A stretch of 64,000 nucleotides of DNA from Erythroxylum novogranatense (taxonomy: Eukaryota; Streptophyta; Magnoliopsida; Malpighiales; Erythroxylaceae): NCBI GenBank assembly GCA_029891385.1, contig CM057233.1, positions 48,686,063 through 48,750,062 on the forward strand, in the 5' to 3' direction. Numbering within the stretch: the first letter of the stretch is position 1; every line of letters begins with the position of its first letter. Made by a program: the position numbers and the translations under genes. Shown here one piece after another: positions 31,651-43,037 of this stretch. The notes beneath the pieces are model-generated. The model made no database searches. It worked only from the letters and a program-made list of their open reading frames with translations, and was not told where the DNA came from.

Positions 31651-34600
31651 TGTTGGACCCCGATCTTTTAGTGAAATTTAGAAATATAAAAGGTATGAAA
31701 TGAGTATTTTTGTACATGTATTGTGTTATAGATGAAATGATACTTTGAGAAAATGGATGAGAAAAAAAAATATTTTAGTTTTGATGATTTTGATAATTCT
31801 GTAGATTTGTATGGGTTATGAAAGGAGTTGATTGAAAGGGAAGTTCAAAAGCAAGAAATAAAGAGAAAAAAGCGTGAGAAATTGAAGAATTAAAGAAAGT
31901 TGACTTTTTGGGGATAGAGAGTTGACTTTTTGATTTAGGCATAATTTAAGAAAATGATCTTCATGAAACTTGTAGTTTCTGTTGAAAGGTTTCTTTCGCC
32001 ATAAAGTATGATATTTTTCGATATCGAAATTGAAAGTTATGACTTTCTGAAGTTAAGGTTATTTTACTTTGTTTGAAAAATGCTATAGGATGACATATGT
32101 TTGGCATAATCTTTGACTGGAAATTGACATATTTAGAGGTTGAATTTGTTTTTAGTTCTTCATGAAAGTTTTATATTATGTTTTGATCTTTCCATTGATA
32201 TGAAGTATGCAATTTTTGGACCATGGAATGTGAAGTTATGATTTTTGCAAGTTGTTGTTACTATTTTGGCATGATTATTAGAGAACAGAACATTTGATTG
32301 GAAATTTGACTCCCTTAGAGGCTAAATTCATTTTTCTATCCTTCATGAAAGTTGTAGGTGATTTTCTGATCTTTGTATTGATATAAAATATGACATGTTT
32401 GGACTTTGGAGTTGAAAGATAGAATTTTTCAAAGTTGAGTTATTGTTTAGGGATATATTAATTTAGGCAAAAAGTTTTATTGGATTTTTTGACCTCTTTA
32501 GAAATGGAATTGGCTGTGGAGTTCTCATGGAAGTTGTAGAGCTTCCTTTAAGCTTTCTTTTGATACCAAATTTGTTAAATTTGGAATTTGGGACCAAGAG
32601 TTATGAATTTTGAAAATTTCGGTTATATATATATATATCTATATATATGAAAAATCCTTTTGTTTTTGCTATTCTCCTCCCCTAATCCGACCCTTATTCA
32701 ATCTTTTGTTTATAACTTTTCCGTCCGACATCCGATTGATTTAGTTTTTCAAGAGTTGGATTCCTAAGACAATTATCTTCGTCAGAATGTGAAATTTATA
32801 ATTTTTTAGATTAAATTGAAAGAGATTGATTTAATCAAAATGAGTTAGATATTTTTCTGAACAAGGTTTAGTCTTTTGAGAAATTCTTAATCTTTGGAGA
32901 TCCGATTGAATTGATTCTTAAGGAAAAATAAAATAGAGACATGGTGCTACAAGTCATGAGAAGGAATTGAATTTCAATTTAGCCCCTAAGACTTTCAATT
33001 TCTGAATTGAGGTTTAGATTAGTGTTCAGTCTTGGATTAGAAAAATATGAAAGTATTTTGGTCATAACTTTTGGTCTAGTCATCCAACTGACGTGATTCT
33101 TAATTTGGATTAAACTAGAAAGATAAGGATACAATGTGTCTGAAGGAAGTGAATTTTAATTCAGTATCTAAGAATATCAATTTTCAGATGGAATTAAAGT
33201 GCTGAAAAATGTTTTAGCATAATGATAGTCACAAATGTTTGGACTATAACTTTTGGAGTAGTGTACCAAATTAAATGATTTTAGTGGCGTTATGAAATTA
33301 AGACAACGAGGAACATTTCTCTAGAAGGAAATTTTGGCAAATTCCGTCAATTTGATGGTGAGAAAAATGTCCTAAAGTAAGCTTGAATTAAAATGGATTT
33401 CAGGGGCAATTTTGGAAGACCACTTAAAGGGTTAGGTTTTAAGGCTTATAAGGAAGGGATTTTTGGTAATTTGTCATTCATTAAATGGGCAAGACATGGG
33501 CTGCCGTTTTTAAGAGAAGCAAGTCACGACACTTAAGAGGAAAATAAGAAAAGAAGAAGAGAAATAAGAAGAGAGGAGAAGAGAGTAAGCTTCGGGTGGG
33601 AGGAAGGAAGAAAGAAATAGGAGAAAGTTTAGGGTTTCGATTTTTCATGGGTTTCAAGCATGATTTTAAGTAGATTCAAGTGGAAAAGTGTGGAAGAAGA
33701 TGGAAACTTCCTATAGGAACCAAGGAAATCCGAAAATGGTGAAAGATAAGGTAAGAGAAATTTTTAAGCTTTGAATTTTAAATGAGTTTTTGGTTTAGAT
33801 ACCTTGAAAATGATACAGGTTTGTGAATTCTTAAGTTAATTTTGATGATTATGTCTATTGTGATGTTGAATTTGGGTGAATTTGGTTTAGGGAATTTTAA
33901 CTTGGATGAAGGAAAGAAGTAATGGAGAAATTGATGCTTGAGACAAAGTTCTAGCAAGGAAATAAGGTGGGTAATGTGTTTATATTTTGAATTATAAGCT
34001 ACTATTGTGTTCTTGAAAAATCAAGAAAGTGGAAAGGGTTTTTAAATTTTTATTTTGAATGATTAAAATTCCTTGTTTTTGGAAATGATTTAAGAAATTG
34101 CAATCTTTATCGAATTCGTTATTTTTCGAAAGATTTGAATAATTTGAGAATTGCCTTCAATTTATCATTTCATTGGTTTTGAATGAATGTGAAATTGCCA
34201 TATAAAATTTTAGATGATGAATGTGTAATGTGAATGAGAATTTGTGGAAATTATGAATGAAATTGTTTGATATGACACGATATGAGAAGTAAGTCTTTGA
34301 AATGTGTTGCTTTATAGTTTGAAAATGATTAGATGTATAGGAGTGTGGTTGTTGCCATTTGAGGGTATATATATGGATTGGTTTGTGTTTTGGGAGATTG
34401 AGGATTGTGGAGATTGAGTTTTGTGCAGGTGCTTAAGTTTGGGTTGAAGATTGAAGATTTGGCTAGTTGATTTTTAAGGGAGGTGCTGTCAAATTTTTGT
34501 AAAAATAGGTAGAAATTTTGTTTGTGTTTTTGACTCTCTTAGAGCTTGAATTGGATTGGGAGGTCTTCTTGAAGATTGTAGTACATGTTTAGAGCTTTCC

Positions 34601-37600
34601 AATGGTATATAATTTGTCACTTTTGGAATTAGGATGAAGAAGTTATAATGTTTGAAAGATTGCAGTTACTGTTGATAAGGATTTTGTGTGGGCAGTATCT
34701 TTGGAAGGGTTTTTCACCTCCTTAGAGCCTTCATTGATTTTTTCATCCTTCATAAAAGATGTAGATTGTCTTTTACCCTTTCCATTGAGGTATGATATGC
34801 AATTTGTGGAGTTAATAATAAGAAGTTATAAGGTTTGGAAGATTTCAGTTACTGTTTGAAGTGTCATCTTATAGGCAGTATCTTTGGAAGGGTTTTTCAC
34901 CTTTTTAGAGACTTAATTGATTTTTCATCCTTCATAAAAGATGTCGATTGTCTTTTACCCTTTCCATTGAGGTATGATATGCAATTTTTGGAGTTAAGAA
35001 TAAGAAGTTATAAGGTTTGGAAGATTTCAGTTACAGTTTGAAGTGTCATCTTATAGGCAGTATCTTTGGAAGGGTTTTCACCTTTTTAGAGCCTTCATTG
35101 ATTTTTTCATCCTTCATAAAAGATATAGATTGTCTTTTACCCTTTCGATTGAGGTATGATATGCAATTTTTGGAGTTAGGAATAAGAAGTTATAAGGTTG
35201 AGAAAAATTCAGTTACTGTTCATATGGTTATTTTTACTGTTTGATTGGTCATTATATATGCAGTACATTTGAGTGAATTTTTATCTCTTTTAATGACTGA
35301 ATCGACTTTTGTACCCTTCATGAAATTTGTTAATCATCTTTTTAATCTTTCCATTGAGGTAAAATGTGGCATTTTTAGGCTTTTGTGTTAAAAGATATGA
35401 ATTTTCAAACTTCTGGCCTTGAGTAGGACTTTTTCAATTTGAGCAGTAACTTTGAAGTAACTTTTGACTCCCTTAGAGGTTAAATTAATTTTTGAATCCT
35501 TCATGGAAGTTGTAGAGCTTCCTTTGAGTTTTCTTTTGAAACCCAATTTGTCAATTTTGGAGTACGGGAGCAAAAGTTATGAATTTTGGAAAAATCTAGT
35601 ATTATATATAGATTTATGAAAAAATATTATTATTACTTATGTTTTCGAAAAATAAAGAAAGGAAGTATTGAATTATATTTGTTTCCAAATGTTTTTGGTA
35701 AATGGTTACAAGTTTTAAATGATTTGAGAAATTAAGAAAAGTTTCTAAAATTCATTTCTTATGAATGAAGTGATAAATTATGATTTCGAGCAATTGCTAT
35801 GATTTTTTGCACTCCTTTTTTGTGTATGAGTGAGAAATTGAATATGAATTTGATTGTTATGAGATTGATTTATGAATGGAGATTGCATTTGAATTGCTAT
35901 ATGAATTTATGTGAATTTGTGAATGTCAATGTGTCTAGTACGACACGATATGAAAATATGAAAAACTAAGTTTTTGAAATGTGCCTTCGGGCAATCCGAT
36001 TTTTAAGTATGAATTATGTGTTATGTGAGTTTGGTTAGGTCCCATAAGTTAGAGTCAAGTGCACTTGTCTCGTTTTCATAGGCTTCGCCGGCCTGCCCGC
36101 TAGTGACACTGGAGCTCCGATTTTGGACTCTCATAAGTTCACGATTACAATCGAATCATTATGCGGAAAGTGTAGTACGTTCGCTCACACTACAGCATGT
36201 GACCGCTATGCGAGAATGTGCAGTACGTTTTGTTTTGGACCTACTCAAATTGTTTTGATATGTTATGTGTTTTGATTTTGTTTATAATGTGATGCATTCA
36301 TGTCTTTGAAATTTTTCATGATTTGTGAAAAGAAAATTTGAGATTTTCGAGAAATGAGAAACTGAGGTTTTCAACTGTGAAAGTTTTGGGAATTGTTTAT
36401 AAATGTTTTGAAAAGTTGAAAATTTTATGAAATAAGCATTCGATGAAATTTCTTCTGTGAAATCATTTATAAGATGGCAAAAGTTTTGAGAAATAGCTTT
36501 TGCTTATTGTTCAATTTATAAACATATTATCCACGAGCTATAAGCTCACCCCCCCCCCTTTTCATCCCCATCTCCAGGTATCAAGCAGGAGATCGGATGA
36601 AAGAAGTCAAGACTTTGATCGATTTTGTTCGTTTTGTGTTTTATGTATTTGAAATTTTTGGTATTGTATATGACGTGGAATGCCATTAAAGTTTGTAGTG
36701 TATTTATTTTGTAATGTAAATGAATTCTGGAATTGTGTATGAAATTGTGATATAAATTGGTGTATGATTATGAGATATGAATTGTGACTGTATATGAATA
36801 TGATTGGTTTGGGTTTGGATTGAATTATGGATTTGGATATTGAATTAAGATTTGAATGGGATTTGTGTATGATTTGAGATATGAATGTGATTTGCATATG
36901 AATATGGATGTGTTTGAATGGGATTGCTTGTGATTTGGTTTCCAGACGGGAGGTCCGATGATACTGATTGTTGATTGAGCTGATATATAGAAGTGAGTTT
37001 AAATTATTTGCAAGTTTTTGGGTTTATTAAAATATAGTTGTTATGCTGCCCAATTTTTGAAAAAAAAATCAATTAAAATGTTTAAAATGTGAATTATGGG
37101 ATTTGTATGATTGTTTAAGACGACTATTATGAATTGAGTTTTTGATTGAGGTTATGGAATTGGTAAATTCCAAATTGAAGTAAGAGATTGAATGAAAATG
37201 ATAAAAGAAAAGAAAAGAAACAATTTACATCAGGATGAATTTCCAAAAAGGGAAACAAGATTGCTTTGTATCAGTTTGATACTTGAATGAGAAAAAGAAA
37301 AAAATTTACACCGATTTTCGGATTGGTTTAGTCTTAGAATTTCCAATGCGACAAGTTTGTTTTATTTACAAGTTTGAGTTCTCGGATGTCGGAAATTTGT
37401 ATTTCAGTTAGATTGCATCGTTTGATTGTTTTGATTCCGAGTCAATTCGATTCCGCTTTCGATTTTGTTTGCAGATTTTGTTATCCGATTTTCTGATTCG
37501 ATTTTGTTTTGATTCGATTTGATTCCGATTGTTGCGTCTTTCGATCTGATTTCTGTGTTCTGTTTTAGGATCCGTTCCTTTGATTCGTTTCAATTTGTTA

Positions 37601-37683
37601 TTTGCCTTTTGTTTCGTTTCGTAATTTTCGATTCATTTTTTGTTTTTCTGGTTGGGGTCCGGTTCTGAGATCGAGCCTCAACA
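31651..37683 (+). repeat. 5' giant LTR (LTR1), 6.0 kb
   Basis: Starts TGTTGGACCCCG and ends GAGCCTCAACA. It contains about ten diverged copies of a module of about 180 bp in two blocks (31,940-32,620 and 34,540-35,590), a purine-rich stretch (33,540-33,620), and a GC-richer patch (36,050-36,240). Small frames such as 36,607-36,897 and 34,835-35,244 are chance readings of LTR repeats. Confidence 0.93.
34560..35590 (+). repeat. 182 bp tandem array inside LTR1
   Basis: Three close copies have 'gaggtatgatatgca' at 34,787, 34,969 and 35,151, an exact 182 bp step, flanked by more diverged copies to about 35,590. Each unit carries 'ccttcataaaagatgtag', 'ctttccattgaggtatgat', 'gttataaggtttgg' and 'cagttactgtttg'. 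The whole block (about 1.2 kb, 34,387-35,603) is absent from LTR2. Confidence 0.93.
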
Positions 37684-38227
37684 TTTATGATATCAAAGCC
37701 CAGTATTAGGATCTTACTTGGGCAATATGTTTGTTAAGATTGAATTTGTGAGAATGTGATGAACATGGAAATATATTTTCATGAATTATGTGAAGAACGA
37801 AAGTGATTGTTTGATTAAGGTTAAGAATTATGATTGATTTTAGGAATGTGTTAATGAAATTGAGATTGGAAGTTCATGATAAATTAGGTTGATTTGTTTT
37901 TTAATATACAATTGTGAGATGATAGAGATATATGTGTAGAAATTCAAAAGATTGATTTGAATGATGATTTGGTCCATATTAAGGTTATTAAGATTTGGAC
38001 CATTGACTTGTGTAAATATGTTAAGAAATAGTGAGTTGTGGACATAGTGAGTTGATATGATTTTGGTGGTTCTTGTTACAAGAAGTGAAATAGTGTGAAT
38101 AAGTTAAGAATATGTGTGTTAAGGAATGAGATAAGAAAGTAAGTGATTATGATCATTTAGAAGCAAGTACTTGGTGATTTCTTCAGTTAGAATTTTGAGG
38201 ACGAAATTCTTTTAAGAGGGGGAGAAA
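37684..38227 (+). other. Internal region of giant-LTR element, non-coding
   Basis: 544 bp between the LTRs. It opens with a primer-site relic TGATATCAAAGC (37,688-37,699), which differs from TGGTATCAGAGC by two G-to-A changes, and closes with 'gaggacgaaattcttttaag' and the polypurine tract AAGAGGGGGAGAAA. No frame of any size. All gag-pol sequence is missing, while both cis-acting ends needed for reverse transcription are kept. Confidence 0.9.
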
Positions 38228-41200
38228 TGTTGGACCCCGATCTTTTAGTGAAATTTAGAAATATAAAAGGTATGAAATGAGTATTTTTGTACATGTATTG
38301 TGTTATAGATGAAATGATACTTTGAGAAAATGGCTGAGAAAAAAATATATTTTGGTTTTGATGATTTTGATAATTGTGAAGATTTGTATGGGTTATGAAA
38401 GGAGTTGATTGAAAGGGAAATTCAAAAGCAAAAAATAAAGAGAAAAAGGTGTGAGAAATTGAAGAATTAAAGAAAGTTGACTTTTTGGGGATAGAGAGTT
38501 GACTTTTTGATTTAGGCAGAATTTGAGAAAATGATCTTCATGAAACTTGTAGTTTCTGTTGAAAGCTTTCTGTCGCCATAAAGTATAATATTTTTCGATA
38601 TCGGAATTGAAAGTTATGACTTTTCGAAGTTAAGGTTATTTTACTTTGTTTGAAAAATGCTATAGGATGACATATGTTTGGCAGAATCTTTGACTGAAAA
38701 ATTGACCTAGTTAGAGGTTGAATTTGTTTTGAGTTCTTCATTAAGTTTTAGATTATGTTTTGATTTTTCCATTGATATGAAGTATGCAATTTTTGGATCA
38801 TGGAATGTGAAGTTATGATTTTTGCAAGTTGCTGTTACTATTTTGGCATGATTATTAGAGGACAGAACATTTGATTAGAAATTTGACTTCCTTAAAGGCT
38901 AAATTGATTTTTCTGTCCTTTATAAAAGTTGTATGTGATTTTCTGATCTTTGCATTGATATAAAATATCACATGTTTGGACTTTGGAGTTGAAAGATAGA
39001 ATTTTTCAAAGTTGAGTTATTGTTTAGGGATATATTAATTTAGGCAGAAAGTTTGATTGGATTTTTGACCCCTTTAGAGATGGAATTGGTTGTGGAGTTC
39101 TCATGGAAGTTGTAAAGCTTCCTTTAAGCTTTCTTTTGATACCAAATTTGTTAAATTTGGAATTTGGGACCAAGAGTTATGAATTTTGGAAATTTCGGTT
39201 ATATATATGTATCTATATATATGAAAAATCCTTTTGTTTTTGCTATTCTCCTCCCCTAATCCGACCCTTGTTCAATCTTTTGTTTATAACTTTTCCGTCC
39301 GACATCCGATTGATTTAGTTTTTAAAGAGTTGGATTCCTAAGACAATTATCTCCATCAGAATGGGAAATTTATAATTTTTGAGATTAAATTGAAAGAGAT
39401 TGATTTAATCAAAGTGAGTTAGATATTTTTCTGAACAGGGTTCAGTCTTTTGAGAAATTTTTAATCTGTGAAGATCCGATTGAACTGATTCTTGAGACAA
39501 AATAAAATAGAGACATGGGGCTACAAGTCATGAGAAGGATTTGAATTTCAATTTAGCCCCTAAGACTTTCAATTTCTGAATTGAGGTTTAGATTAGTGTT
39601 CAGTCTTGGATTAGAAAAATCTGAAAGTATTTTGGCTATAACTTTTGGTCTAGTCATCCAAATGAGGTGATTCTTGATTTGATTAAACTAAAAAGATAAG
39701 GCTACAATGTGTCTAAAGGAAGTGAATTTTAATTCAGTCTCTAAGAATGTCAATTTTCGGATGGAATTAAAGTGCTGGAAAATGTTTTAACATAATGATA
39801 GTCCGAAATGTTTAGACTATAACTTTTGGAGTAGTGCACTAAATTAAATGATTTTGGTGGCATTATGAAATTAAGACAATGAGGAACATTTCTCTATAAG
39901 GAAGTTTTGGCAAATTCCTTCAATTTGATGGTGAGAAAAATGTCCTAAAGTAAGCTTGATTAAAATAGATTTTAGGGGCAATTTTGGAAGACCACTTAAA
40001 GGGTTAGGTGTTAAGGCTTATAAGCAAGGGCTTTTTGGTCATTTATCATTCATTAAATGGGCAAGACATGGGCTGTCGTTTTTAAGAGAAGCAATTCACG
40101 ACATTTAAGAGGAAAATAAGAAAAGAAGAAGAGAAATAAGAAGAGAGGAGAAGAGAGCAAGCTTCAAATGGGAGGAAGGAAGAAAGAAATAGGAGAAAGT
40201 TTAGGGTTTCGATTTTTCATGGGTTTCAAGCATGATTTTAAGTAGATTCAAGTGGAAAAGTGTGGAAGAAGATGGAAGCTTCCTATAGGAACCAAGGAAA
40301 TCCGAAAATGGTGAAAGATAAGGTAAGAGAAATTTTTAAGCTTTGAATTTTAAATGAGTTTTTGGTTTAGATACCTTGAAAATGATACAGGTTTGTGAAT
40401 TCTTAAGTTAATTTTGATGATTATGTCTATTGTGATGTTGAATTTGGGTGAATTTGGTTTAGGGAATTTTAACTTGGATGAAGGAAAGAAGTAATGGAGA
40501 AATTGATGCTTGAGACAAAGTTCTAGCAAGGAAATAAGGTGGGTAATGTGTTTATATTTTGAATTATAAGCTACTATTGTGTTCTTGAAAAATCAAGAAA
40601 GTGGAAAGGGTTTTTAAATTTTTATTTTGAATGATTAAAATTCCTTGCTTTTGGAAATGATTTAAGAAATTGCAATCTTTATCGAATTAGTTATTTTTCG
40701 AAAGATTTGAATAATTTGAGAATTGCCTTCAATTTATCATTTCATTGGTTTTGAATGAATGTGAAATTGCCATATAAAATTTTAGATGATGAATGTGTAA
40801 TGTGAATGAGAATTTGTGAAAATTATGAATGAAATTGTTTGATATGACACGATATGAGAAGTAAGTCTTTGAAATGTGTTGCTTTATAGTTTGAAAATGA
40901 TTAGATGTATAGGAGTGTAGTTGCTGCCATTTGAGGGTATATATATGGATTGGTTTGAGGGTATATATAGATTTATGAAAAAATATTATTATTACTTATG
41001 TTTTTTAAAAATAAAGAAAGGAAGTATTGAATTATATTTGTTTCCAAATGTTTTTGGAAAATGGTTACAAGTTTTAAATGATTTGAGAAATTAAGAAAAG
41101 TTTCTAAAATTCGTTTCTTATGAATGAAGTGATAAATTATGATTTCAAGCAATTGCTATGATTTTTTGCACTCCTTGTTTGTGTAAGATTGAGAAATTGA

Positions 41201-43037
41201 ATATGAATTTGATTGTTATGAGATTGATTTATGAATGGAGATTGCATTTGAATTGCTATATGAATTTATGTGAATTTGTGAATGTCAATGTGTCTAGTAC
41301 GACCCGATATGAAAATATGAAAAACTAAGTTTTCGAAATGTGCCTTTAGGCAATCCGATTTTTAAGTATGGATTATGTGTTATGTGGGTTCGGTTAGGTC
41401 CCATAAGTTAGAGTCAAGTGCACTTGTCTCGTTTTCATAGGCTTCGTCGGCCTGCCCGCTAGTGACACTGGAGCTCCGATTTCGGACTCCCATAAGTTCA
41501 CGGCTACACTGGACCGCTATGCGATAAAGTGTACTACGTTCTGTTCACGGCTGCATAGGACCGCTATGCGGGAATGTGCAGTACGTTCCGTTTTGGACTG
41601 ACACAAACCGTTTTGATATGTTATGTGTTTTTTATTTTGTTTATAATGTGATGCATTCATGTCTTTGAAATTGTTCAAGATTTGTGAAAAAAAAATTGAG
41701 ATTTTCGAGAAATGAGAAACTGAGGTTTTCAACTGTGAAAGTTTTGGGAATTGTTTATAAATGTTTTAAAAAATTGAAAAGTTTATGAAATAAGCATTCG
41801 ATGAAATTTCTTGTGTGAAATCATTTATAAGATGGCAAAAGTTTTGAGAAATGGATTTTGCTTATTATTCAATTTATAAACATGTTATCCAAGAGCTATA
41901 AGCTCACCCCCCTTTCATACCCATCTCCAGGTATCGAGTAGGAGATCGGATGAAAGAAGTCAAGACTTTGATCGATTTTGTTCGTTTTGTGTTTTACGTA
42001 TTTGAAATTTTTGGTATTGTATATGGTGTGGAATGCCATTAAAGTTTGTAGTGTATTTATTTTGGAATGTAAATGAATTCTAGAATTGTGTATGAAATTG
42101 AGATATAAATTGGTGTATGATTATGAGATATGAATTGTGATTGTATATGAATATGATTGGTTTGGGTTTGGTTTGAATTATGGATTTGGATATTGAATTA
42201 AGATATGAATGGGATTTGTGTATGATTTGATATATGAATGTGATTTGCATATGAATATGGATGTGTTTAAATGGGATTGCTTGTGATTTGGTTTCCGGAC
42301 GGAAGGTCCGATGATACTGATTGTTAATTGAGCTGATATATAGAAGTGAGTTTAAACTATTTGCAGGTTTTTGGATTTATTAAAATACAGCTGTTATGCT
42401 GCCCAATTTTTGGAAAAAAAAGTCAATTAAAATGTTTAAAATGTGAATTATGGGATTTGTATGATTGTTTAAGACGACTATTATGAATTGAGTTTTTGAT
42501 TGAGGTTATGGAATTGGTAAATTCCAAATTGAAGTAAGAGATTGAATGAAAATGATAAAAGAAAAGAAAAGAAACAATTTGCATGAGGATGAATTTCCAA
42601 AAAGGGAAACAAGATTGCTTTGTATGAGTTTGATACTTGAATGAGATAAAGAAAAAAATTTACACCGATTTTCAGATTGGTTTAGTCTTAGAGTTTCCAA
42701 CACGACAAGTTTGTTTTATTTACAAGTTTCAGTTCTCGAATGTCAGAAATTTGTATTTCAGTTTGATTGCATCGTTTGATTGTTTTGATTCCGAGCCAAT
42801 TCGATTCCCCTTTCGATTTTGTTTCCGCATTTTGTTATCCGATTTTTCGATTCGATTTCGTTTTGATTCGATTTGATTCCGATTGTTTCATCTTCCGATC
42901 TGATTTCTGTGTTCTGTTTTAAGATCCGTTCCTTTGATTCGTTTCGATTTGTTATTTGCCTTTCGTTTCGTTTCACAATTTTCGATTCGTTTTTTGTTTT
43001 TCCGGTTGGGGTCCGGTTCTGAGATCGGGTCTCAACA
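38228..43037 (+). repeat. 3' giant LTR (LTR2), 4.8 kb
   Basis: Closely matches LTR1 from end to end except for the missing block of about 1.2 kb, which falls at about 40,958. Ends GGGTCTCAACA followed by TCATC. It contains a short repeat 'ggaccgctatgcg...gtacgtt' twice at 41,510-41,590. No gene. Confidence 0.93.

Larger units (their letters stand above)
31651..43037 (+). mobile_element. Giant-LTR gypsy-like retrotransposon lacking coding region
   Basis: 11.4 kb element with target duplication TCATC (31,646-31,650 and 43,038-43,042). LTR1 is 6,033 bp, LTR2 4,810 bp, and the internal part only 544 bp. The primer site (37,688-37,699) and polypurine tract (38,214-38,227) are in place. The text 'gaggacgaaattcttttaag' before the polypurine tract is characteristic of plant Ty3/gypsy chromoviruses (Tekay/Del type). 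No gag or pol is present, so it is either an internal-deletion derivative or a non-autonomous element moved in trans. It lies inside copy A of the duplicated unit; copy B is the empty site. Confidence 0.93.

Noticed and set aside
34835..35244. Two similar open frames starting MEDFSY
   Set aside because: They are the same reading of consecutive 182 bp repeat units in the LTR.
36607..36897. 96-residue minus-strand frame rich in Ile, Ser and His
   Set aside because: Antisense of 'gtatatgaatatg' type LTR sequence with no domain; not kept open in LTR2.
31651..43037. Two long direct repeats considered as a segmental duplication
   Set aside because: TG...CA ends, primer site, polypurine tract, TCATC target duplication and an empty paralogous site show a single LTR element.
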